Source of the DNA: Spirochaetaceae bacterium
GTDB lineage: Bacteria; Spirochaetota; Spirochaetia; SZUA-6; Bin103
Assembly (NCBI GenBank): GCA_028820215.1
Contig: JAPPKD010000141.1
Span: 1 to 47,689, forward strand
DNA: 47,689 nucleotides
Direction of reading: 5' to 3'
Positions 39,888 to 47,689 of this stretch are shown piece after piece (positions within the stretch are counted from its first letter, which is position 1; every line of letters starts with the position of its first letter). The translations under genes and the position numbers were made by a program. The notes below the pieces were generated by a model, which was not told the DNA's origin, searched no databases, and saw nothing but the letters and a program-made list of their open reading frames with translations.

Positions 39888-39915
39888 TTGCGTGCGGCGG
39901 GAACGGCCGTACCTT
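39888..39915 (+). promoter_or_regulatory. Promoter of the VOC-family gene
   Basis: TTGCGT (39888-39893), 16 bases, TACCTT (39910-39915), nine bases before ATG 39925. No Shine-Dalgarno; leaderless pattern. Confidence 0.45.
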
Positions 39916-39924
39916 CCCGGCGCG

Positions 39925-40338
39925 ATGAACATCAACACTTACCTCACGTTCAAGGACAACTGCCGGCAGGCCTTCGAGTTTTACCGGTCCGTGTTCGGAG
40001 GCGACTTCACGGACATGCAGAGCTTCGGCGACGGGCCGCCCGACATGGACATTCCCGAGGCGGAACGGGACCTGGTCATGCACGTGTCCCTTCCGGTCGG
40101 CTCCGGCGTGCTGATGGGCAGTGACAGCGCCTCGTTCGGCCCGCCGCCGACGACCGGCAACAACTTCTCGCTGTCGATCGCCCCGGACAGCAAGGAGGAA
40201 GCGGACGCGCTGATCGCCAAGCTGTCCGACGGCGGCCAGGTGACAATGCCGATGCAGGACCAGTTCTGGGGCGCCTACTTCGGCACCTGCACGGACAAGT
40301 TCGGCATCAACTGGATGATCAACCACCACACCGGCTGA
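39925..40338 (+). CDS. VOC-family (PhnB/glyoxalase-like) protein
   Basis: 137 residues from ATG 39925. 'YLTFKDNCRQAFEFYRSVFG' at the start and 'YFGTCTDKFGINWMINHH' at the end are the two halves of the PhnB-like VOC fold, which usually forms a dimer. 'MQDQFWGAYFG' is the DNA-binding-free 3-demethylubiquinone-like motif common to this group. Members bind small ligands or confer drug tolerance; no reaction can be assigned. It stands alone between the propeller gene and the ankyrin cluster. Confidence 0.88.
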   Translation: MNINTYLTFKDNCRQAFEFYRSVFGGDFTDMQSFGDGPPDMDIPEAERDLVMHVSLPVGSGVLMGSDSASFGPPPTTGNNFSLSIAPDSKEEADALIAKLSDGGQVTMPMQDQFWGAYFGTCTDKFGINWMINHHTG

Positions 40339-40383
40339 CGCGAAGCGCCCTTGGCGCGGACCGCGAGCAACCAACCGGCAGTG

Positions 40384-43300
40384 TCATCCCGCCCGCGCGG
40401 CGAGGCGCTTGCCGAGGTTCTCGTGCCCTCCGGCTTGTGCCCAACCGGCCGGCGTGCCGTCGAACACATTGTCCCGCAGGCTGAGGTCTGCGCCTCGGGC
40501 ACGCAGCTCCTCGACCAGCTCGGGGTTTCCGTCGAAGGCGGCCAGATGCAACGCGGTCGCGCCGTCGCCGCGCCGGCTGTCGACGTCCACGCCGGCGTCC
40601 AGGAGCGTCCGCATGATCGCGGTCTCGCCGAGCATGACGCTTTCCACCAGGGCGGTGCCAGCAACCCCGGACGACGGGTCGACGACCGCCGCCGCGTCGC
40701 CGGCACCGCCGGCCCGTAGCGCCGCGAACAACCGTACCAGCAGCGAATTCGCTTCATCCAGCCGCGCTCCGCCACGCGCCAGCGCCGCGAGCATCGGCAG
40801 CGTCAGCCCAGCATCGCGGGGCGGTGCGCTGCCGGCCAAGAGCCCCGCGGCAGTCTCGTCGGGGCCGCCTCGGTAGGTGTAGCAGCTCGCGTTGGGATCG
40901 CTGCCGGCGCCGATCAGCACTTCGATCACCTCGACCGCATTGGCCGGCGTCTTCTGGCGTTCGCCCTCCACTCCGTTGGCCGCCAGGTAGTGGAGCAGCG
41001 TGCAGCGGTGCGGCCGGGGTGAGCGCGCCGTGGCCAACTCGGCGTGCTCGTTCAGGAGTGCACGCAGGCCATCCACGTAGCCGTTGACGACGGCGTCCGC
41101 GGCGCGTTCGAACCTCGCGGCGAACGCCGGATCGTCGAAGGGAGCCGTGCCCGCGCTCGACGCGGCGCCGCCCAGCAACGCCGCCAGCGCGTCCCGCGCG
41201 GTGCGGTCTTCGATTCGCAGCGCGCAGTCCAGCGCGGTCTGACCCGCGTAATTCAACGCCTCGGGGTCGGCGCCGCCGGCGAGCAGCGACCGGCACACCT
41301 CGACGTCGGCTGCCGACGCGGCCAGGTGGAGCGCCGTCTGCCCGTCGTCATCGACCGCGCAGGGGTCGGCCCCGCCGGACAGCAGCAGCGCGACCGCCTG
41401 AGTATCCGCGCCGCGGGCCGCCCGACAGACCCACAGGTGATCCGCCGGCCGCAGCGACACGGCGCCGGACGCGAGCATACGCTCGGCCCGCTCGCGGTCG
41501 TGGGCGAAGCAGGCGCCGACCCAGCGGTCGACCTCCCGCACGTCACCCTCCTGCGCGCCGCGCTCGCGCAGCGACCGTGCCAGCGATTCCCGGTTGAGAC
41601 AGACGGCAAGCGCCAGCGGAGTCCGCCCGTACCGGTCGCGGGAGGCGACCTGAGCGCCGTGGTCGAGCAGCGCTTCCACGACGCTCCTCCGGGCATCGAG
41701 CACCACCGCCTCGTGCAGACAGGTGCCGCCGAATCCCCACGCGCCCATGGTCCAGTTGGGATCGCCGCCGGCTTCCAACAGCCGGCGCGTCAGCGCGGCG
41801 TCGCCATAGTGCAGGCTCTCCGGCAGGGCGTGGCAGAGGTGCCATTGCGGCGGGTCCGCGGCGAGCAGCGCTTCCAGACTGTCTCGGTCGTGGAGACGCA
41901 AGGCCTCCCACATGGCGCAGCCCTCGTAGAGCGTCGGGCCGTCGGCGGCATCGGCTCCCGATTCCAGCAGCATGCGAACCAACGGTGCGCTGCGAGCGCG
42001 GCCGACCGCGACGCCGAGGACGGTGCGGTAGCCGCGAACGGTCTCGGCTTCACGCGTACCGGCGTTGGGATCGGCGCCCAGTTGCAGCAGCTTCGCCGCC
42101 ACGTCCAGGCGCGACGCGGCGACCGGCGCGTCGCCGGTGCGATAGCGCGAGCTGCACAGCGTGAGCAGCGGCGGCCAGCCGGTCGGGGCGACCGGTGTGT
42201 TCACGTTCGCGGCGCTCAGCCGTTCAGTCGCATCCGGGTCGGCCAGCAACAGCGCGCACGCCGGGGAGTCCCGGCGCACATCCGGAAATCGATCCAGGAT
42301 CGCGTCCACCTGCGCATCGTCCCCGGCCAGCGCGGCCCGGACCAGCGCGCCCTCGGCACCCGCCGGGTGCAGGCTCTGCACGTCGATCCCATCCGCGTGC
42401 CGACCCTCCTCCAGTTCCTGGCTGGTCCTGCCGCCGTGTTCGCGGAGCAGATCGGCGGTCCGCCGGTTGCGGCTGCGGACAGCGATGTCCAGCGGCGTCC
42501 TGCCGTTGTCGTCGGGGCGATTGACGTCCGCGCCGGCGTCGAGCAGCACGGTCATGGTCGCCGTCGCCTGCTCGGCACGCGGGTCGCCGGCGGACGCCGC
42601 GAAGTGCAGGGGCCGGCTGCCGGCCCACTCCGGGGCTCGCTGGTCGGGGTCGGCTCCGTGCGCCAGGAGCGCCCGCACTGCCTCGGTCTGCGTTGCCCAG
42701 GCGGCCCAGTTGATGGCGCCGAAGCCGTCCGTGGCGTTGGCGTTCGCTCCGTGCTCGAGCAGGAGCCTCACGCACTCCGGGTCCTGGTTTCGCCACGCCG
42801 CCGCGATCATGGCCTCGTCGGCCGGCTTGGCGCCATGCTCCAACAGGAGCCGGCAGGCGATCGTGTCATCGAGGCGGGCGGCCTCATGCAGGGCGGTCTT
42901 GGAGTCCCACGGCGCGTCCGGATCGGCGCCGGCGTCCAGGAGCGCTTCGAGTGCCCCGTGGCTGCCGCTCATGGCAGCGAAACAGACCGGACTCGCGCCA
43001 TCGGGGAGCCGGGCGTGCACCGCATCCGGTTCCGCGTCAAGCAGCGCCGTCAGACTGGCGACGTCGTCCATCGCCGCAGCGGCGTAGACGTCCATGGTGG
43101 CGCCGCGCCGCACCAACGAATGGATGATCTGACGTCCCGATTCGACGCTGCCGCGCATTCGGTCCGCGCGTGCGGCCGCCGCCTGCAGCAGCGTGTACCC
43201 TTGGTCGCTCCGCGCGCTGAGCAGGCCCGGGGCGCGCTCCACCAGTTGCATGACTCGTTCGCCGAGTCCCGCCTGGATCAGGCTCCACGGGGTCACCGGC

Positions 43301-44043
43301 GCTCCGTACGTTTCGAGCAGCTCGTAGCGGTCCAGTCGCCCGTGGTTGGCCGCGGTCGTGAGCGCAGCGGCGCCTTGGCCGCCGGTTACGTCTGCGCCGT
43401 GCTCCAGCAGCACCCTCATCATCTCCGGGCCGCCCTCCCACATTGCCAGGACGATCGGCGTGCACAGGCCGTTGTTGTCGTCCCAGCCGATCGCGTCGAC
43501 GTCGGCACCCCGCTCCAGGAGCAGGCGGGCGATCCCCAACAGCGCGGTGGTGGCCTCCTTGAACAGACCCGTTGCCACCAGGTGCAGCGCCGTTCGCGTC
43601 TCGCGGGACGTGGGATACGGATCGTCGCGCACCGCCCGTCGGAAGGCGTCGCCGTCGAGCATGTAGTTGCCGTCCTCCATAAGCGCGGAGACCAGCGAGG
43701 GCGCGGCGTCAAGCGCCTGCCTCACCCGTTCGGCGTCCTGAGCCTTGACCGCCTCGAAGAAGTCCGCGACCTGGTCCGGTGAGCAGGCATGGCGTTGCTC
43801 GGCCTGAGAGACCAGAGCGGCCCAGCTCTCGAAGCCGTGCTCGAAGGCCACGACCCGTTGCGCATCGTGCAGGGCGAGCTTGGCGGCGAAGACCGCCTCA
43901 TCGGACATCGCGACGAGCTGCGGGACAGCGCTACGGAAGCGCTGGGCCGCCCCGACATTCCGCGTCCGGAGGTCGCGCAGCAGGTCCTTGGCCCGCTTGC
44001 GCGCCTGTTCGAGATTGAGATTCCGGGAGTCGAGAGGTTGCAT
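40384..44043 (-). CDS. Giant ankyrin-repeat protein
   Basis: 1219 residues from ATG 44043 (GGAG eight bases upstream). Residues 1-80 form a helical head ('LEQARKRAKDLLRDLRTRN', 'VVAFEHGFESWAALVSQAEQ') that I recognise from other bacterial ankyrin proteins. At least 16 ankyrin units follow, for example 'LLLERGADVDAIG', 'VLLDAGADVNRPDDNGRTPL', 'LLLSGGADPCAVDDDGQTAL' and 'TLLDAGVDVDSRRGDGATAL'. Its early part resembles the protein at 44265-45596 and its late part ('TLLHYLAANGVEGERQKTPA') the protein at 45603-46409, so it is a fusion or ancestor of both. No signal peptide; a scaffold or protein-interaction role is expected. Confidence 0.9.
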   Translation of the reverse strand: MQPLDSRNLNLEQARKRAKDLLRDLRTRNVGAAQRFRSAVPQLVAMSDEAVFAAKLALHDAQRVVAFEHGFESWAALVSQAEQRHACSPDQVADFFEAVKAQDAERVRQALDAAPSLVSALMEDGNYMLDGDAFRRAVRDDPYPTSRETRTALHLVATGLFKEATTALLGIARLLLERGADVDAIGWDDNNGLCTPIVLAMWEGGPEMMRVLLEHGADVTGGQGAAALTTAANHGRLDRYELLETYGAPVTPWSLIQAGLGERVMQLVERAPGLLSARSDQGYTLLQAAAARADRMRGSVESGRQIIHSLVRRGATMDVYAAAAMDDVASLTALLDAEPDAVHARLPDGASPVCFAAMSGSHGALEALLDAGADPDAPWDSKTALHEAARLDDTIACRLLLEHGAKPADEAMIAAAWRNQDPECVRLLLEHGANANATDGFGAINWAAWATQTEAVRALLAHGADPDQRAPEWAGSRPLHFAASAGDPRAEQATATMTVLLDAGADVNRPDDNGRTPLDIAVRSRNRRTADLLREHGGRTSQELEEGRHADGIDVQSLHPAGAEGALVRAALAGDDAQVDAILDRFPDVRRDSPACALLLADPDATERLSAANVNTPVAPTGWPPLLTLCSSRYRTGDAPVAASRLDVAAKLLQLGADPNAGTREAETVRGYRTVLGVAVGRARSAPLVRMLLESGADAADGPTLYEGCAMWEALRLHDRDSLEALLAADPPQWHLCHALPESLHYGDAALTRRLLEAGGDPNWTMGAWGFGGTCLHEAVVLDARRSVVEALLDHGAQVASRDRYGRTPLALAVCLNRESLARSLRERGAQEGDVREVDRWVGACFAHDRERAERMLASGAVSLRPADHLWVCRAARGADTQAVALLLSGGADPCAVDDDGQTALHLAASAADVEVCRSLLAGGADPEALNYAGQTALDCALRIEDRTARDALAALLGGAASSAGTAPFDDPAFAARFERAADAVVNGYVDGLRALLNEHAELATARSPRPHRCTLLHYLAANGVEGERQKTPANAVEVIEVLIGAGSDPNASCYTYRGGPDETAAGLLAGSAPPRDAGLTLPMLAALARGGARLDEANSLLVRLFAALRAGGAGDAAAVVDPSSGVAGTALVESVMLGETAIMRTLLDAGVDVDSRRGDGATALHLAAFDGNPELVEELRARGADLSLRDNVFDGTPAGWAQAGGHENLGKRLAARAG

Positions 44044-44191
44044 GACACACTCCTTCCTTGGGCCCGGCGTTCGCGTAACACGGGCGAAAGAGTGCCGCTG
44101 TAACGAAATACACGACATCGAGGTGGGCCCAGCCCTTCTCGCGAACTTGGCAGCTCCCTCGTGAGCGTGACTCCACAGTGCCGGGCGGCGC

Positions 44192-44264
44192 GCGGCTCGT
44201 CAAGGGCACTACGAGACGGTGATTCGCCTGCTGCTGCAGGCGGGAGCCTCGGTGCCGGAGGGCC
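44192..44264 (+). pseudogene. Ankyrin-repeat remnant
   Basis: On the plus strand, bases 44192-44254 encode 'AARQGHYETVIRLLLQAGAS' followed by 'VPEG', a textbook ankyrin unit, with no start codon and no longer reading frame around it. It lies in the 220-base gap between two minus-strand ankyrin genes. It looks like the last trace of a deleted or recombined plus-strand ankyrin gene. Confidence 0.6.
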
Positions 44265-45596
44265 TCACTCTGGGCCGAGCTCCTCGCGCCGTTTCCCGCG
44301 GTGCTCGCGCAGCAGGTCGGCCATCGCTTCCTTGTCCTGTTCGATCGCCATGTCGAGAGCCGTCTTGCCGTCGTCGGAGAGGGCATTGACGTCGGCGCCG
44401 TGCTCGATGAGGAACCGTGCAGCCGGAAACGGATCGTAGTACGTCTCGACGTAGCCTCTCCCCGGCTCGACCAGGGCCTGGAGCGGGGTCAGACCACGAT
44501 AGTCCTTGCTGTCGATATCCGCTCCGTGGCGCAGCAGCACCTCCGCCGCTTCGAGTCGCCCGAAGAGCGTCAATTCTCCAACTTCGTTTTCGGTCCCGTC
44601 GAAACTGGCTCCCGCCTTGACGAGCAGGTCGACAAGCTCCGGGGATACGTCATCCCATGCGACGGTGAACCACCCCACGTTGGGGTCGGCACCGGCGGAG
44701 AGCAGGTACTTCGCGACTTCGAGCTGGCCGGCCCGGACCGCCCACGTCAGTGGCGGGGCGGGGTCGCCGCCCAGGGGGCGGCTGACGAACCCGGGCTGGT
44801 TCCGGACGAGATCCCTGACCGAGTCCAGCATCCCCAGGCAGATGCGGGCGACAGGAGTCACTTCCGCACCCTGCTCGATCAAGTAGTCGGCGACCGCCCT
44901 CTGCCCAGGCGTCTCGTGCCTGCGGAGAACATTCCATTCGAGCGCGGTCCGGTTCCGCACGGGGTCAGGCTGGCTGAGAGCCCGTGACCTGTAGCGCGCT
45001 GTCAGCAGAGGGAGCTGCTGCTTCAGGAAGTCGAGGTCGCCCACGATGGACGCGCTGTAGATGTCGTGCCTCGCGCCATGTCGCAGCAGGCTCTCGATCT
45101 TCGGCGGGTCCCAGTGTTCGATGGCGGAGTGCAGCGCCGACACGCCGAAGAACGGGCAGACGGACGGGATGTTCGGGTTGGCTCCCGCGTCCAGGAGCAC
45201 GTCGACGGTCTCCCTGGTGCCCTCCCAGCAGGAGAGCACGAGAGCGGGAGCCCAGCCGTGGTTGTCTTCGTACCCAAGGGCGTCGAGGTCTGCGCCGAAC
45301 TCGATGAGCAACTCCAGCAGATCGGTATGTCCGAAGGCGGCATGATGGACCGCCTTGCACGTCATCCAGTCCTCGGGATCGCCCCAGCTTGCGCCCCAGC
45401 CCCAAGTACCGTCCGTCTGCGACCGGCCCCTGACGTCGGCATTCGCAAGCGACGAGTCTTCGTCCAGCAACGTGCGCACGCGTGCCAGATCAAGGGCGCC
45501 GACCGCCCGGAAGAACTCGTGGTCCTGGTCGAGCGGCGCCCGCTGCTCAGACCTCGCTGGCTCCGACGTCGACCGCTCCTGCATGACGCCTGCCAT
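44265..45596 (-). CDS. Ankyrin-repeat protein
   Basis: 443 residues from ATG 45596 (ATG 45584 is an alternative). 'EFFRAVGALDLARVRTLLDE', 'LLELLIEFGADLDALGYEDN', 'TVDVLLDAGANPNIPSVCPF', 'LLSAGADPNVGWFTVAWDDV', 'EVLLRHGADIDSKDYRGLTP' and 'FLIEHGADVNALSDDGKTAL' are clear repeats, seven or more in all. The 'ALGYEDNHG' segment parallels 'AIGWDDNNG' of the giant protein, showing common origin. It begins six bases after the stop of the next upstream ankyrin gene, so the two form an operon. Confidence 0.9.
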   Translation of the reverse strand: MAGVMQERSTSEPARSEQRAPLDQDHEFFRAVGALDLARVRTLLDEDSSLANADVRGRSQTDGTWGWGASWGDPEDWMTCKAVHHAAFGHTDLLELLIEFGADLDALGYEDNHGWAPALVLSCWEGTRETVDVLLDAGANPNIPSVCPFFGVSALHSAIEHWDPPKIESLLRHGARHDIYSASIVGDLDFLKQQLPLLTARYRSRALSQPDPVRNRTALEWNVLRRHETPGQRAVADYLIEQGAEVTPVARICLGMLDSVRDLVRNQPGFVSRPLGGDPAPPLTWAVRAGQLEVAKYLLSAGADPNVGWFTVAWDDVSPELVDLLVKAGASFDGTENEVGELTLFGRLEAAEVLLRHGADIDSKDYRGLTPLQALVEPGRGYVETYYDPFPAARFLIEHGADVNALSDDGKTALDMAIEQDKEAMADLLREHRGKRREELGPE

Positions 45597-45602
45597 CCTG
45601 CC

Positions 45603-46409
45603 TCACTGTGACTCGGCGCCCACCGAACGCAGAAACTCCACGATGGGGCGCTCTTCTTCCTGCGTATGAAAACCATGGGTTGCCCAGTACAGCCCGGTTG
45701 AGGAACCACCGAGAATGTGGGATCGCGAATTCACGTCCACACCCTGTTCGAGCAGGAATCTGATCACCTCGAGCCGCAGGTGATAGCAGGCCATTCCGAG
45801 CGCCTGCGCGAGCACGGCTTTCTCATCACCCGCGATTGGGAAGTGAGGCCCGTCGTATGCCGCACCGGGCTCGAGTCGGCCATCGCAGTCGAAGAAGGAC
45901 CGTACCCGTTCCAGGTCACCAGCGCCGGCGGCGAACAGCAGGTTGCCGATGCGGGCGCCACACTGCACCAGCACGTCGACGGACCGGGTGTAGCTGAACA
46001 TCAAGGCGGTCGCCAGCGGCGCTCCGTCATCGGCGACCCCGTTCACGGCTGCTCCCGCATCGCACAGAACCTGCGCGAGCGCCGGCTGCAGGCCCGCTTC
46101 CGCAGGATGGCAACTCGAGACCAGCAGGCACAGCGTCGTCTGATTGGTTCCGCCGCCGTACGTGTCTGCAAGGGCGTCGACCTCTGCTCCGGCCTCGATC
46201 AGGATGCGGGCAATTTCCACGGCATTCGCCGGTGTCTTCTGCAGCTCGTCCTCGACGCCGTTGGCCGCCACGTAGTGCAGGAGGGTCGCTCGGTGCCCGG
46301 ATGCGGACCGGGCCGCGATGAGGCCGGGGGCTTCCTGCAGGAGCCCCTTCAGGGCGGTCGCGTTCCCCGTGATGATGGTCTGGACCGCTTCCTCGAACGT
46401 CGTGCTCAT
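45603..46409 (-). CDS. Ankyrin-repeat protein
   Basis: 268 residues. 'EEAVQTIITGNATALKGLLQ', 'TLLHYVAANGVEDELQKTPA' and 'IARILIEAGAEVDALADTYG' reproduce the C-terminal region of the giant ankyrin protein. Later units are more degenerate ('VDVLVQCGARIGNLLFAAGA', 'FLLEQGVDVNSRSHILGGSS'). First gene of the minus-strand ankyrin operon, divergent from the gene at 46576 across 166 bases. Cytoplasmic; partner unknown. Confidence 0.88.
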   Translation of the reverse strand: MSTTFEEAVQTIITGNATALKGLLQEAPGLIAARSASGHRATLLHYVAANGVEDELQKTPANAVEIARILIEAGAEVDALADTYGGGTNQTTLCLLVSSCHPAEAGLQPALAQVLCDAGAAVNGVADDGAPLATALMFSYTRSVDVLVQCGARIGNLLFAAGAGDLERVRSFFDCDGRLEPGAAYDGPHFPIAGDEKAVLAQALGMACYHLRLEVIRFLLEQGVDVNSRSHILGGSSTGLYWATHGFHTQEEERPIVEFLRSVGAESQ

Positions 46410-46537
46410 GTCACCCGGACGTCCAGTCGAGAATGGGGCGAGTATGGATCTTCAGCAGCCACCGTGCAACTCGAGGACACCGATCTTCATGGTGAAACAG
46501 CGCAGCCGACGGAATCGGGAAACTCGAGAGCGTCTCG

Positions 46538-46566
46538 TTGGCGGCAGGACGCCGCCTTGGTACGCT
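46538..46566 (+). promoter_or_regulatory. Promoter of the plus-strand ankyrin gene
   Basis: TTGGCG (46538-46543), an exact 17-base spacer and TACGCT (46561-46566), nine bases before ATG 46576. Leaderless pattern. The rest of the divergent spacer (46410-46537) shows no gene. Confidence 0.5.
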
Positions 46567-46575
46567 CACGGAACC

Positions 46576-47643
46576 ATGGACAAGGCGCGGGCGAAGGCGG
46601 CGGCGGGAGCCGCCGGCAAAGGCGATCTGAAAGCGGTCAAAGCGGCGGTCACGGCCGATCCGGCGATCGCCGGCCACTGGCAGGTGTTGATGAACGCCTG
46701 CAACGGCGGTCATGCCGAAGTGGTCGCGTTCCTGCTCGATCACGGAGCGGACGTCAACGTCCTGTCGCCCACCGCCTACCGCTATCGACCGCTGCATCGC
46801 GCGGTCGAGTTCAGGAAGACCGCCCCGAAGACCGCCGACCACGCGGAGACGGTGCGACTGCTGCTGGAGCGGGGCGCCGACCCGACGCTGCGCGGCAGCT
46901 ATTACCTGGTGAGCGCCGTGGCGGCGGCGGCCATGGGCTCCACGGAGTACGTGCCGGTGCTCCTGGAGCACATGCCCCGCGATCTCGATCTGTATACCGC
47001 GTGCGCGGTCGCGGACCACGAGCGGGTCGCCCGCATCCTGGCGGAGTCCCCGGACGCGGCGACGCAGGCCGACGCCGACTCGCGTGACGGCTCCTGGCTG
47101 CCGTTGCAGTACTGCGCACGCTGCAACGCGGGCGGCGATGAGGACCGCCTCACCACGGCTACGCTGCTGCTCGGCCACGGCGCTGATCCGGCCACGGCGC
47201 TGGATCAGGCGTGCTGGGCCGACAACGGCGCGATCGCCGACCTGCTGCTGGAGCGGGGCGCCCGCCTGGGCGACGACGACACGCCGAACCACCTGGCGTG
47301 CGACGGCCAGTTCGACGTCCTGGAGTCGCTGCTGCGCCACGACGCCATCGACATGAACGGCACCCGCGGCACCGCCCACCACGGCGGCTACAACCCGCTG
47401 GGCTGCGCGGTCAATATGCGCAGCGTGCAGGGCGTCACGTGGTTTCTCGATCACGGCTGTGATCCGAACGAGGTGATGAGCCAGACTGGCGAAACCGCTC
47501 TGCACGTGGCGGTCAACTCCGGCGCCGGCGTGCCGCTGCTGCGCCTGCTGGTGAAGCGAGGCGTCGACGTCGGACGGCGGGACGCCGCCGGTCAGACGGC
47601 CCTCGACCTGGCCCGATCCAGGAAACGAACCAAGCTGATATGA
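46576..47643 (+). CDS. Ankyrin-repeat protein
   Basis: 355 residues from ATG 46576; the upstream in-frame codons overlap the divergent promoter region and are not used. 'AAGKGDLKAVKAAVTADPAI', 'HAEVVAFLLDHGADVNVLSP', 'TVRLLLERGADPTLRGSYYL', 'TATLLLGHGADPATALDQAC', 'VTWFLDHGCDPNEVMSQTGE' and 'RLLVKRGVDVGRRDAAGQTA' are clear repeats, about nine to ten in number. No signal peptide. It ends 46 bases before the window edge, where nothing further is seen. Confidence 0.9.
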   Translation: MDKARAKAAAGAAGKGDLKAVKAAVTADPAIAGHWQVLMNACNGGHAEVVAFLLDHGADVNVLSPTAYRYRPLHRAVEFRKTAPKTADHAETVRLLLERGADPTLRGSYYLVSAVAAAAMGSTEYVPVLLEHMPRDLDLYTACAVADHERVARILAESPDAATQADADSRDGSWLPLQYCARCNAGGDEDRLTTATLLLGHGADPATALDQACWADNGAIADLLLERGARLGDDDTPNHLACDGQFDVLESLLRHDAIDMNGTRGTAHHGGYNPLGCAVNMRSVQGVTWFLDHGCDPNEVMSQTGETALHVAVNSGAGVPLLRLLVKRGVDVGRRDAAGQTALDLARSRKRTKLI

Positions 47644-47689
47644 CGTGACCTCATGTCAAGTGGGTCTTGGAAGGGCAACCTCGGCGAGT

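Noticed and set aside
41044..43782. 912-residue plus-strand open frame
   Set aside because: Antisense shadow of the giant ankyrin gene; no recognisable motif.

Overview
The window is high-GC, densely coded bacterial DNA of the kind recovered from uncultured heterotrophs. It combines several glycoside hydrolases, phytanoyl-CoA-type dioxygenases, two dipeptide-type ABC importers, three toxin-antitoxin (TA) modules and a cluster of ankyrin-repeat genes. Lipoprotein and secretion signals, DUF4340/DUF4129 genes and an UnbV-domain protein fit a diderm, possibly host- or particle-associated lineage (spirochaete-like or similar sponge/marine MAG lineages). That placement is an impression from gene content only. 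No rRNA, tRNA, CRISPR array or IS element was seen, and no gene-free stretch exceeds about 300 bases.

Layout. (1) 1-7.1 kb, plus strand: a frameshifted beta-galactosidase-like gene cut by the window edge, a GH51 arabinofuranosidase, a Phd/PIN TA pair, a 4-TM protein, and a Tm-1-like/TIM-barrel pair, with overlapping or touching genes from the TA pair onward. (2) 7.3-10.9 kb, minus strand: two small conserved unknown genes, then a second TA pair leading into two beta-propeller hydrolase genes. (3) 11.1-12.9 kb, plus: ThuA-like protein and aldo/keto reductase. (4) Locus A, 13.1-22.8 kb: ABC importer with a tandemly duplicated DppB-type permease, a divergent DUF4097-like gene, then a lipoprotein/DUF4340 operon preceded by a third TA pair. 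(5) 22.9-28.3 kb: a permease fused to a seven-repeat FG-GAP propeller and UnbV domain, another propeller hydrolase, and a dioxygenase. (6) Locus B, 28.4-38.8 kb: a second ABC importer, a second DUF4097-like gene, and an operon of dioxygenase, GH29 fucosidase, DUF4340, 4-TM protein and DUF4129 protein. (7) 38.9-40.3 kb: a propeller protein and a VOC protein. (8) 40.4-47.6 kb: four ankyrin-repeat genes and one ankyrin remnant.

How it may work together: the hydrolases (GH51, GH29, GH43/GH32-like propellers, GH42-like) and ThuA/AKR proteins suggest use of fucose- or arabinose-containing glycans. The two ABC importers have DppC subunits with the long extracytoplasmic loop, and no ATPase gene is nearby, so a shared ATPase elsewhere is likely. 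Loci A and B look like two copies of one ancestral neighbourhood (importer, DUF4097, DUF4340). All three TA modules sit directly upstream of same-strand metabolic or transport genes, two of them with ATGA stop/start overlaps. Many first-in-operon genes start 6-10 nt after a -10-like hexamer and lack a Shine-Dalgarno, which points to leaderless transcripts; several internal genes carry strong AGGAGG sites.
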